From the NCBI GenBank assembly GCA_022570795.1, contig JAKUDP010000019.1, positions 62,001 to 126,000 on the forward strand: 64,000 bases of DNA. Reading direction: 5' to 3'. The position numbers and the translations under genes were made by a program. Source of the DNA: Sphaerulina vaccinii (taxonomy: Eukaryota > Ascomycota > Dothideomycetes > Mycosphaerellales > Mycosphaerellaceae). The notes below the pieces were generated by a model. The model was not told the origin of the DNA. It saw only the letters and a list, made by a program, of their open reading frames with translations, and made no database searches. Of this stretch, positions 10,882 to 21,405 are shown piece by piece; position 1 is the first letter of the stretch, and each line of letters opens with the position of its first letter.

Positions 10882-12184
10882 CGCGGAAGGCTGCTCGTTT
10901 GCTGCGGGTCAAGCCGGATCGGAGGTGAAGTGAATGGTGAATTGTGTCGATGGAGCTCATGCAGGAGCGCGTGTTAATGATCGCAGAGGAAGTCGCGTCG
11001 AACATCGAGCCGTGAGAAGACTCAGAGCCTTGGCGCGCGCTCGTCCAAGAGTCCAACCTCCCCTTGCTCTTCTTCCTCTTCCTCACACCGCACTTCCAAC
11101 TTCGCTCTCTCACAAACCTCAACCGCCGACGATATCCTGTGATCTCACCTGGATATCACTCTTGAGGCAGGACCCTGCTGTCGTGAAACTCATGGGGCCG
11201 TTGACTTTCCATGTCTGACGTTTCCATATGTCCGCCAGTGACATCTCTCAGATCCTGGCACACGCCCAAACTCAAGCCCAAATTACGACAACTCCTCGTC
11301 TTCCGAGTATCGACTCGCTGCACCTGGAGAAGAGAGCAAGCATTGCGCTGTGGAGATGTCCTGTAGCGGAACACAAACATTGTGACTCCGCTATTCTTGA
11401 GTCGTACACTGGAACGTGGTCAACACGAGAAGGCTCAGTAAGTAAGTAGCCGGACCACGGGGAAGGTTGTGCTATACGAAATGCACTTTACGTCTCGTGG
11501 TCGTGTATGCAAGGCCCAAACGAACCATACAGCAGGAACCGCGAGCTGTCGTGTCTTCTGACTACCAGGGCAATGGTACATCTCCGAACTGCTGACTATC
11601 GAAACCCCGCTGTATCCTTCTTCACGACTCTTGGCTCCTATTCCAGTGTTCCAGTGAGGTGCCATCGTTTAGAGCGACCACGGTTCGAAACCAGTGCCCA
11701 ACAACCATTTGAGCAGTCGAGGAATCATGTGCACGAGACATGAGGCGCATTTTTAGAGGGATCTGCGACGACATGCTACAACAGCCATCTTACTGTAACA
11801 CGACTAAGGTTGCAAGACGAAAGCGAGCCAAGAATACCGTACTGCCTTCATCTGATTCACTAATCTTGCAAAACTCTGTGCAGCCGCGATTGGTCAGTAC
11901 AGAAAAGGAACTTACTGACAGGGAATGCTTGCAGTCTTGTGAGCTCGATCACCTTACACAACTGGTTCCAGTTTTCATATCGATGCTGTCGGGTTGGGCT
12001 ATTGCGCTGGCGGCCAAGCCTATACCGGCTGCTGTGCACCGAGCCCCGGGCCATCCACTTCATCATTTTAGCATGTTCCGCCAGCTTCTTCGGGCGGGAT
12101 GCTCAGGAATAAGATGGTGACGACTCCCGTCCTCTTCTCAAGATTGAGTTGAGAGCTTTTCAGTCACTCGTTCTCCTTGCCAAG
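10882..12184. other. Divergent intergenic region (RIB7 / glutaminase)
   Basis: This holds the upstream regions of both flanking genes. A plus ORF at 11228-11449 starts MSASDISQILAHAQTQAQIT and ends near a GTAAGT donor, so it could be the first exon of a small gene, but I found no convincing second exon. A GGTTCGAAACC string near 11682 resembles a tRNA B box but has no tRNA fold around it. Confidence 0.4.
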
Positions 12185-14439
12185 ATGTATTCACTTCTTT
12201 CCAGCATATCGCTACTAATCACATTAATAACAGCTCAGTCAAGCTTTACACCAGCAAGACCACCTTCTATACCTTTGGCAGTCCGAACACCATATCTCAG
12301 CACATGGCAAGGAGCCGGCGCAGACGGAGGTAATGGAGGCTACCTTGCAGGTCAATGGCCTACCTTCTGGACAGGTCAAATCAATGGCTGGGCTGGGCTC
12401 ATACGCGTTGACGACACGACGTATCTATGGATGTCAGTATCAGTCCTCTCAACCTGTAGTACAGCATCTGCTGACTCATGTGTAGGGGGCTTCCAGAATC
12501 AAAACTACAGAAAGTGACACAGACAGCATTCGAGTACACATCTACAAGGAGTACTTTCACGATGGACGTCGATTCAAAAGTTCTCATGAATATCACATTC
12601 CTATCACCAGTGGATCCTAAAGACAAGGAACGACAGAGCATGCCAGTATCTTACATGTCTATTAATGTTCAATCTGCAGACGGAAACTCTCACGATGTCT
12701 CCATTTATACCGACATCAGCGCCGAGTGGACTTCTGGAGACCGAAGCAAGTTCGCCGAGTGGGCGTATGGCGTAGCACAAGACAAGGGAACATATCAGAA
12801 TGGAAACATCGCCTACCACAAGTTCTGGAGACAGCAACAACAGGAATTTGGAGAAGACAGCGATCAAGCCGCCTGGGGCAATTGGTACTACACGACGGAG
12901 AACGACCAAGGCCTCACATATCAGTCTGCAGCAGATACAGTTGTCCGCCAGAAGTTCATCGATGATGGCGTCTTGGCTAACACCGAGAACAAGACCTTTC
13001 GCGCTATCAACGATGAGTATCCATGTTTCGCCTTCGCCAAGAAGCTGGGATCTGTTGGAACCTCCGCAGTCGAGACTGTATTCACTATCAACCTTCTGCA
13101 AGAGAGAAGTATTCAGTTCGCCACTGGAGTCAATGAAGTGCAGCAACTACCGGCTTTCTGGCGCACCACTTTCGGAGACGATGAACTCACCGCCATCGCC
13201 TCAATGTACTACGACTACAACAACGGCGCTCAAATCAGCGCTGCTCTCGACGCATCGGTGGAGCAGGATGCCCGAGCTGCTGGTGGCGAGGACTATGTCG
13301 CCATTACATCTTTAGCTGTTCGGCAGGCTTTTGCAGGTGTTCAGATCGTGGGAACACAGGACGCGAACTATATGTTCCTGAAGGAGATCAGTTCCGATGG
13401 GAACGTCAACACTGTTGATGTAAGTCAAAGAGCAGTCTTCGGATGTCTCTTTCCAGTGACAAGATGTATGTGCAACACGAGCTAACTTCCACTTCAGGTG
13501 ATCTACCCCTTCTTCCCTATCTTACTCTACATGAATGCAGATTGGATGAAGATGATTCTCGATCCACTCTTCATCAACATGGAAGCCCCAGGACTCTGGC
13601 CTCACGACTATGCCATACACGACATGGGAGACCACTACCCCAACGCCACAGGCCATCCAGACGGAAAAGCTGCTCTCCAACCACTCGAAGAAAGCGGCAA
13701 CATGCTCATCATGACTCTCGCATACGCTCAAAGAACAAACGACATAGCCTACCTCGACCAGCACTGGAACAGCCTACACAAATGGGCAGAATGGCTCATC
13801 AGCAATAACTCCGTAATACCATTCAACCAAATCTCCACAGACGACTTCGCCGGACCTCTCGCCAACCAAACAAACCTCGCACTCAAAGGCATCATAGGTC
13901 TAAAAGCGGCCTCCATGATCGCCAACATGACGAACAGACCAGATGAAGCTTCAGCATACGACACCAAATCTCAAGACTGGATAAAACAATGGGAACAACT
14001 CGGAAATCTCCCTAATGAAAACCCACCTCGAACCTCCCTCTCCTACGGCGATTCAGCCTCTTGGGGCTTGCTATACAATCTCTACGCCGACTCTCTCCTC
14101 AATGCCAACCTCGTTCCGAAGACGATCTATAAGCAGCAGAGCGAATTCTATCCCACAGTTGAGCAACGTTTCGGTGTACCGCTGGATACGAGAGCTAAGA
14201 GGACGAAGAATGATTGGGAGATGTGGGTTGCTAGTATTGCGGAGAATGAGACGAGGGAGATGTTCCTCAGGGACTTAGTCAAATTCTTCAATGAGACGCC
14301 GACGAGCGGACCTGTTACGGATCTTTATGATGTTGGGACGGGGGAGTATCCTGGTGGGCCGCCGGGCTTTAGGGCGAGGCCTGTTGTTGGGGGGTGGTTT
14401 AGTTTGTTGGCTTTGGAGAAGATTGGGATACCAGAATGA
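12185..14439 (+). CDS. gtaA-like: Secreted glutaminase A-like protein (DUF4965/DUF5127/DUF1793 family)
   Basis: Three exons: 12185-12432, 12486-13419 and 13498-14439, giving 707 residues. Introns of 53 and 78 bp have GTCAGT...GTAG and GTAAGT...TCAG boundaries, and the frame closes exactly across both. A signal peptide is evident (MYSLLSSISLLITLITAQ). The mature N-terminus, FTPARPPSIPLAVRTPYLST followed by GQWPTFWTGQINGWAGLIRV, matches the conserved start of Aspergillus GtaA-type glutaminases (about 690 residues). The helical C-terminal half contains WPHDYAIHDMGDHYPNATGH and DSASWGLLYNLYAD. Family knowledge: extracellular hydrolysis of L-glutamine; fungal genomes carry several paralogues of uncertain substrate. 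The last 300 bases switch from C/A-rich to G/T-rich codons. Confidence 0.9.
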
Positions 14440-14864
14440 GGTGGCTGAGTAGCGCACATCAGTTGCATGAGATTCGTCATCAGAAGATATGAGATTCGTC
14501 AGAAGACATGAATGAGAAGGGATACGACAGATCAGGTTATGTATCAAGACGACCTGGACTGGAAGCCAGGCAGTGACTTTTCGACATACAACACCAACAG
14601 CACATTTGGTATAGTTCCACTGCGTACTTTGATGGACAGACTACAAGTGCTTCAGCTCTTTATATGCTGATGGCATTTCACACGCTGTCCAAGATCAAGC
14701 TTATGTTAGAGGTATTCTATACAAATGTCACGCTTGCGAGAGGTCGAGCGGTGGCAGTAGTATACCTCGACATCGATGTTAGCTCACTTAGATGTTTGCA
14801 GGTTTCATTCTACGACATAGATGAGAAAGCCTGGGTGCGGTCTCAGATATGTATGTTTGCTATC

Positions 14865-15015
14865 TATTGATCAAGGATGCTTAAATTGGTGAGTTGCTAT
14901 CTGAGGATCAAACCAAGGCTATATAGCTTAATGCTAATAAGACAACTGTCTCTATAAGCAAGACTCTGTCTAATACAGAGGGCTCCAAACCGGATAGGGC
15001 TACGCCCTATCAACA
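14865..15015. mobile_element. Solo LTR, copy 1 (151 bp) with perfect 5-bp TSD CTATC
   Basis: This copy is about 80% identical by eye to the element at 28193-28342. It is flanked on both sides by CTATC (14860-14864 and 15016-15020), a perfect target-site duplication. The termini form a short inverted repeat: TATTGAT at the left, ATCAACA at the right. Copy 2 begins TGTTGAT, so the original is TG...CA, as in LTR retrotransposons, and this copy has a G-to-A change at base 2. The right end carries a small hairpin (GATAGGGC-TAC-GCCCTATC). No internal retroelement sequence remains. The 425 bp between the glutaminase stop and this element hold nothing recognisable. Confidence 0.85.
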
Positions 15016-15103
15016 CTATCGAAGAAGCTGGAATATTTCTGATTTGGCACATACTACTCTGACCTCGATCTAGTTTGGAGACTGCCTGCAGACAGACTCA
15101 GCA

Positions 15104-15460
15104 ATGGCCTCCGAGATGATAGACAATGTTGCTGATCGCACGGCAGACTCAAGCGCCGCCGAAGAAGCCGGCAGCAGCTCAACAGAAGCCGGAGCACCTT
15201 CGCAAGACACCACCACAGTACTACAAGCGGTACCAGCACCAGTCTCGCCGTTGCTCGCTTTACCAGACGAACTGCTACAGACCATCATCATCGATCATCT
15301 CGGCGTCGGAGAGGCATATGCATTGGGTCAAACTAATAAAAGATTTCGCGGGTTAGTTGAACGGGAACAGTCTTGGATACTAAACCGTAAGAGGAGAATG
15401 GTTGCACAGTCGCGAGCGAGAGGAAGATCTGGGGTGCGAGCCAAAGTGAGAAAGGATTAA
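15104..15460 (+). CDS. Small F-box-like protein, probably truncated by a premature stop
   Basis: An ORF of 118 residues from ATG 15104 to TAA 15458-15460. Residues about 49-88 (LLALPDELLQTIIIDHLG, then ALGQTNKRFRGLV) fit an F-box, the Skp1-binding motif of SCF ubiquitin ligases, after a Ser/Ala/Glu-rich N-terminus. The same frame continues beyond the TAA for another 48 residues with ordinary protein composition (DAFNLAMLRERCNRSCEEIT and onward) to TGA at 15605. The gene therefore probably once encoded about 167 residues, and the stop is a likely nonsense change (CAA to TAA is the simplest). It starts only 88 bp after a solo LTR. A real shortened protein, or an unannotated intron at the stop, are alternatives. 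Confidence 0.6.
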   Translation: MASEMIDNVADRTADSSAAEEAGSSSTEAGAPSQDTTTVLQAVPAPVSPLLALPDELLQTIIIDHLGVGEAYALGQTNKRFRGLVEREQSWILNRKRRMVAQSRARGRSGVRAKVRKD

Positions 15461-15607
15461 GATGCTTTCAACTTGGCTATGCTTCGAGAACGATGTAATA
15501 GATCCTGCGAGGAGATCACATCTGCTCTAGGGAATGCAAGTTGGGTGAGCGAACATGTCCTGGCTAAGCTTTTGCAGGGAGATAGTGTTGCGTATGGTAC
15601 TCGTTGA

Positions 15608-18548
15608 GGAATCAGGTTTCAGCTTTGTTCTGGATTGCGATGCTGCAGGATCTAATCATCAGACCAGTGGCTACATCTAAGCTTGAGGTGTCGTGCTTAT
15701 CGATCTGTGATCGATCACCTTAGAGGTCACGACAGACGTCTGCCATGGTCGTGCTAAGCATTGCACAGTCCAGACGATCGGAGCAAAAGAACCGTATCGC
15801 CGGGTCGAGATCATGGACGCCGCTGAACAGCCGTCGTAGGTGAGTCGGAAGATCACACGAAGGAGTGTGTTGCAGCAGTGGTGTTGGTGTTGTGGTTGTT
15901 CTCCACCTGCTCAGTTCTCGCTTGGCGTATTCGGTTCGCTCATGCTTTGGAGGATGCTAAGGGTTCTACTAGCATAGCGTATGGACAGTTCGCATGATGT
16001 CGAGAGTCTAGTTACCGATGAGTCGAATAGACTTCGATACACAGCACCTCGTCTATCTTGTGTGGCTCTCTGAAGCAAACGCCGTGCGGGTGACAAAAAG
16101 GTCCACCATCTCGGGAGGTAGCTGCACGTTCGCCTACGATTGGCAAAGAATCGGGCTAGCTTGCTCACGCCTGACATCTCTGAGAACTAGTCGGGTGTTA
16201 CTCTTGGTGTGATGAGTCGTTTGTGAACGAGGCACGGCGTGTTTTCGTAGGCCCATGTCTCGACCCGCCTCACTGCTGTGGCTTCGTTTGCCCGTTTTCA
16301 GCTTCGACTTGCCCTACACGACTAGCAGTAAGCAAATTGGCTAGGCTGAAGAATGCTAGGGATGTCTTGATTTCGCCAGTCTGACGATTAGGCTTATCGA
16401 GATCATTGGATTCTGCAAGGTGAAGACCCATGCCAGAGCGATTTCTAAAAAGCAAGGCCAGGTCGCCGGGCTGCATTTATCAGATCTAAAAACTGGCCGT
16501 CATCGGCATGGGACCGGCCGCGCGCTAATTATTTGACCGACCCTGGTGAAAACATCCCACGCTATTTGTACAGCTCATCAGAAACATGACCATCAACAAG
16601 AACACAATCGATCATCAGAAGCAAGGTGAAGCTGAGAAGAAAGATGACGATAGGGCAAATCAGACGATGGCGGCTACAGCCACAACAGGGCGGACCCAGC
16701 TCAATGGTTACAGTTGCGATCTCGAGATGCCCCTGTACCTGAGCAGTGGCGATCACCAGGTCTGGGAACTTGGAACTTGGAAGGGAGGCGTGAAGGCGTA
16801 ACAATGTCGTTCTTCTCGTTGAATCTGGTTCCTGGGAATGCCGAAAGCCAAAACATCGGTACGTGGGCGTACGTGTCGTTGGAATAGCAACGACGCCTCA
16901 CTCAAGATGCTCCATGATGGCTGATCATATCCCTACCGGATGGAATGGCAAACATGCGCGACAATTTGCTGGCCTGCGCGCTTGACCAGGATTCGCGAAA
17001 GCTCGAACGCCTCATGTACTACATCTCCTTTCGCTAACATATGCATATCCAGCTTGGAGCAGCAAAGCGATTACCTGTTCCGGACACCATGCCCCACCCG
17101 TTGCGCCTACACCACTAATTTCATCGGCCGCATCGTCGACTGTATCCCCGCGCTGGTTGAGAGCCGATAGTTGACACAGCACACCTTCGACAACAGCACG
17201 CCCAGTGCAATGGAGGGTGTTCACGCCTCACGAAGCCATTGCTGTACGTCATCCCCACTGCTTCACTTCTGCATGCGCGGGTCTTTGCATCCAGTACGCA
17301 TACCGTTCGCATGGCTGGCCTGCTATTTGTCATGTGGTGCTGGGATAGATCTTGCGTTACGATGATCCGGAATGCTACCAATGGTGAACTATACTCTGTT
17401 CGCTTGGCTGGAATGGAGAATGGCATTGGGCAGCAGGGTGGACAAACATCTGGTATTCATAGCATCGTCGAGATGAACTGACCCTGGCTGTTACGGCGAC
17501 ACCGTCCACACTCTGCATACGACGGCACGCTGACCCGTCTTCAGCTCAAATGTGTGCCTGCAGAATGCTGACCTTCAATTCGAAGTCCCACGTTCTGCAG
17601 ATAGCATGCCTGGGTGAGATGACGCTCGTGGGCATCGTGGGTCTATCTCATCATCTGCAGGATTTGCAGGATGGCGTTAACCCACACCTGCTGCAGCGCC
17701 TGGACTACGAACCAGCGTCTGACTTACGAATGAGATCTCCCGGGGGCCAGCATGGACAGGGACAAGCACTTTCGGGCCCAAAGAGCTGGAACGATCTGAC
17801 CCAGGATTTTATGTCAAGGCGCATGCGAGCGTGATGCACTAGATATGGCAAGGGCACCAATCTCGCACTGCGACGCTGGAGACACATGTCCGTTCTTGTG
17901 CAGGTCAAAAGCGGCCTCCATCGTCAGCTTGCGTCTGGCAGGGCAAGTTGAGCAAGTTGACCCTAGTCACACGCGAGCGTTTGGGCGCATTCTCGTACCT
18001 ATTGGTTGCATTGGCTTCGTGCTACGACAGGTCAATGAGAAAGCGTCGTAGCTTGGCCCACATCTACCCCCCGGCCATTCTTCCGCTTTCGCTTGCAACG
18101 CCATGCGATTGATCCTATCTGGCGTGCGTCTTGCGCGTTTGACCAGGACAGGCGATGGCATTTGTGCTTGGGCTGCTCTCCAGTAGACACCCATCGCTGT
18201 ATCCGCAAGTTGTGAAGCCACACTCCACCAAATGAGGGTGTTCCAGCTGCTTGGTCTGGGAACCTCTCACAGTCCTGTCAACTACGCCTCTGCAAGCCTC
18301 ACTGTGGAGCGAGTCTGGAATAGTACGTCTGAGCCTTATGCAACCTACTTGATCTAGTTCTTCAACACAAGTACATGGGCTGGAAATGATGCTATATGTT
18401 CACGCCTAAGCACTACGTCCCACAGCGATGGTTTAGACAGACTGTCGTGCTGCACTCGCTTATCTAGGATCACTGGTCCCGTACTATCCTGACAGCTGGG
18501 TCGACATGCTTTACATTCATCATTGTACCAACACATCTTCAACCTAGA
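15608..18548. other. Gene-free 2.9-kb interval
   Basis: This is upstream of the Zn2Cys6 gene. Only short shadow-type ORFs occur on either strand. I see no tRNA, LTR, tandem repeat or conserved domain. The last few hundred bases presumably contain the promoter of the downstream regulator. Confidence 0.5.
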
Positions 18549-21405
18549 ATGAGTTCTTCCTCCTGGGCTGGCTATGGACCAGCGGCAACAGCACCGGCTC
18601 AACAACCGTCTACCCAGTTGCAACGGAGTGGCTCCGGAGACCGACAGAAGAAGCCGCAGTCAAGACAGCTTCTTTCCTGCACCAAGTGTCGGGAACGCAA
18701 GGTTAAGGTATGGTGAAGCCTCATTCTGACAAATAGATTTATCACTGACTGACTTCTGATGTGCTGCAGTGCGATCGAACGAAGCCATGCTCAGCCTGCT
18801 GTGCTCGAGGTCATCCCAAGGAGTGCGAGTTTGTTGTCGGCGAGGGTAATGACTACAGTCCTATCCAGCAGTCGTACGAGATTCGCAAGCTTCGCTCCGA
18901 GAATCAACGACTCAAGGAGAGACTGCAGGCGGCACGGCTCTCACAATCTGGCGATGAAGACGATGACGAGTCCTCATCGGATCGAAAGGTTTCGAAAGGC
19001 ACAGCGCGGGCGGCTGCATCACGACAACGACGGTTCAAGACAGGAGACAGAGTCGACAACCTTTACTTCGGCACTCCAGGTCTTGCGAATATCGTTGCTG
19101 ATGTATGTGACTCGTCTCCTCAACGAAGCTCATCGAAAATTCTTGCTAACCCCTCCTCGCTAGTTCGCCAACCTCCAACTTGGAACACAATCACTCACAC
19201 ACACAATACCGAGAGGGAAGGACATCTATGTTCACGATGGCCAACAGTCTATTTATCCATTCATGAACCTATGGGGAGGCGGCAGCGGTGCCAAAGACAT
19301 GGCACGCAATCTGCTGGCCTCCCACGATGAAATCTATCAACACCTCGACATGTTCCAGAGACGCGCCCAGTCTTGCTACTTCCCTCACACTCCGGATGAA
19401 CTCACACGGCGAGAAGTCAGTCGATTCCTGGAAAGAACGGAAGAGAATGCAGAAAACCACCCCGACATGCTAGCACTAATCTTCACTATGGTTGCGACAG
19501 CGATGCAGATGGGCGTGTATGATCAGCACGGAGAATGGACGCAAGGTGCCGTCGAAGCGTCGCGAGTCACAAGCGATGTGTACAGTGAGCGAACCACATG
19601 CCCATGGTAGATTGCAGCTAACCATTTCACAGTCGCGGCCGCTATGCAGGCACTTCGACTGGCCTCGTTCATGAACACTCCTACGTTGCTGGGCATACAG
19701 ACGCTGGTCATGATCGGTCCATACCTTACCAATAGTGGCCGCTTTCTCGACGCCTGGACGCTCTTTGGTACCACGATACGACTGGCACATTCGATCGGCC
19801 TCCATCGAGACCCGAAAGTCCTCGAATCCGCGCCTCAGCTCAGAGAAAGCATGATTCGACGAACGCTATGGTGGTGGATGCTCCATATGGATCAGCAGTA
19901 CTCTGTGACTCTTGGACGACCACTGGGAATATCTGGTATTGGTGACTGCCAGCCTCCTGAACCGCTTACAACGAACCCAACGATACTGCGATTGAACGAA
20001 TTCGTCGATCATTTCACCATTCTGGCACGACAGATACTCAGCAGCGACGGTATGATGAACGTGGGGAGGATAGACGAGTATACCGACAAGCTTCTTGGCC
20101 TCTGGGATACCATGCCTGAAGCTTTGCAGTTCAACGAGACATGGTTACAGCAGGAAACTCTGTTACCGGATTGGCCATTGGAAGTCATGTCAGCCAGTGA
20201 GTATGAAGCGGTACGATGAAATGAGAACTTGCTAACGTCGATCAGTGCTTTATGCCAAAGTCCAGTCCTTCCTCATACTTCTCAATCGCCAGCGACTCGA
20301 GCGTACACAAGGCTCGCACAGTGAGCCATCGCCGCCAGGCGCAATGGCACCACCTCCACGACCGCAGCCTGTGATGACCAGCTCGATGTACGGCGATCAG
20401 CCACTACATCCTGCACCACTACGAGGACGATCGCTTGTGGTCAACTCATCGATCGCGCTGGTCAATGCGTTCATGTTCTTCCACTATCGAAGACCGCAAG
20501 TGTTGATCTGCTGGACAATGGGCCAGCAATGCTTCAACGCTTGCATGATACTCATCCTTGATGCGTGGGAAACAGAAAACGAAAACAACCTTTGGCTTGT
20601 GAACCAGGCTTTTGCGGTCTTCCAACAGCTCGACAACAACGGAGTGCACAAGCTCGCAGGACTGGCAGTTGCACGAATCTCCACAGGTCTCGCAGTACTG
20701 GAACAACGGCGGAACGAACGCAAGCAACAAGCAGCAGCAAGTTGTGGAATATCTGGGTATCAACCACAGTTGCAGATCGACACTGCATCAATGTCTGACT
20801 TTCACAGCGATACCGTAATGGGCAACACTGGTATGTTTCTCCTAGAAGATACAGGCTTACAGTCTTTCGATCCAATGGCTTTTGCACCACTGGGCTGGAA
20901 CATGGCAGGCAGTGGCCACCCTTCGCACTCATCGAATCCTACGACACCGAACATACCCTCGCCGATGATACCCATCAGTCAGGTCACCGCAGCGCCTTTT
21001 CCTGTCGTCACCGCACCACCCTACACATCGAATGGTATAATGGCTGGGTCCTACATGACTCATCTACCACCTCATTTGCAACAACAGCAATTACAAGTCC
21101 AGCAACAGTACCAGCATGCCAGACCTCCTACATCTGGACCACCAGGACAACAAGCAGCTTCCACACCCAGTAACACGAACATCCCTTTACAACAGCAACA
21201 GCCACTTTCACATCAACGTCAGCAACTCTCTCCAGTCGAACAAGCAGTAGTAGCCCAACAACAGTCTTTTTCTCAGGTTCGCGGTCCCCGTCACAGTCAC
21301 AGCAGCCATCATCCACATCGCAGCGGACATCAAGGCACAGGCGCGGGACCGCGGGGCATTCACAGACCGGACAGAATACCGAAGAGCTCGCAGAGGAGGA
21401 AGTAG
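18549..21405 (+). CDS. Zn2Cys6 transcription factor with fungal-specific transcription-factor domain
   Basis: Five exons: 18549-18707, 18770-19102, 19164-19584, 19633-20196 and 20246-21405, encoding 878 residues. Introns of 62, 61, 48 and 49 bp are all GT...AG and frame-consistent. The zinc cluster is split by intron 1: CTKCRERKVK | CDRTKPCSACCARG, then CEF, giving Cys 44, 47, 54, 60, 63 and 72. A short coiled coil (RKLRSENQRLKERLQAARL) follows. The central Fungal_trans region includes the hallmark IRRTLWWWMLHMDQQYSVTL and GRPLGI. The last 250 residues are Gln/Pro/Ser-rich, a typical activation-domain composition. It is a nuclear DNA-binding regulator, probably of CGG-containing sites. No adjacent pathway cluster suggests its targets. 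Confidence 0.92.

Noticed and set aside
11655..11715. A tRNA gene suggested by a GGTTCGAAACC B-box-like string
   Set aside because: The T-stem does not pair properly, and no A box or acceptor stem can be placed around it.
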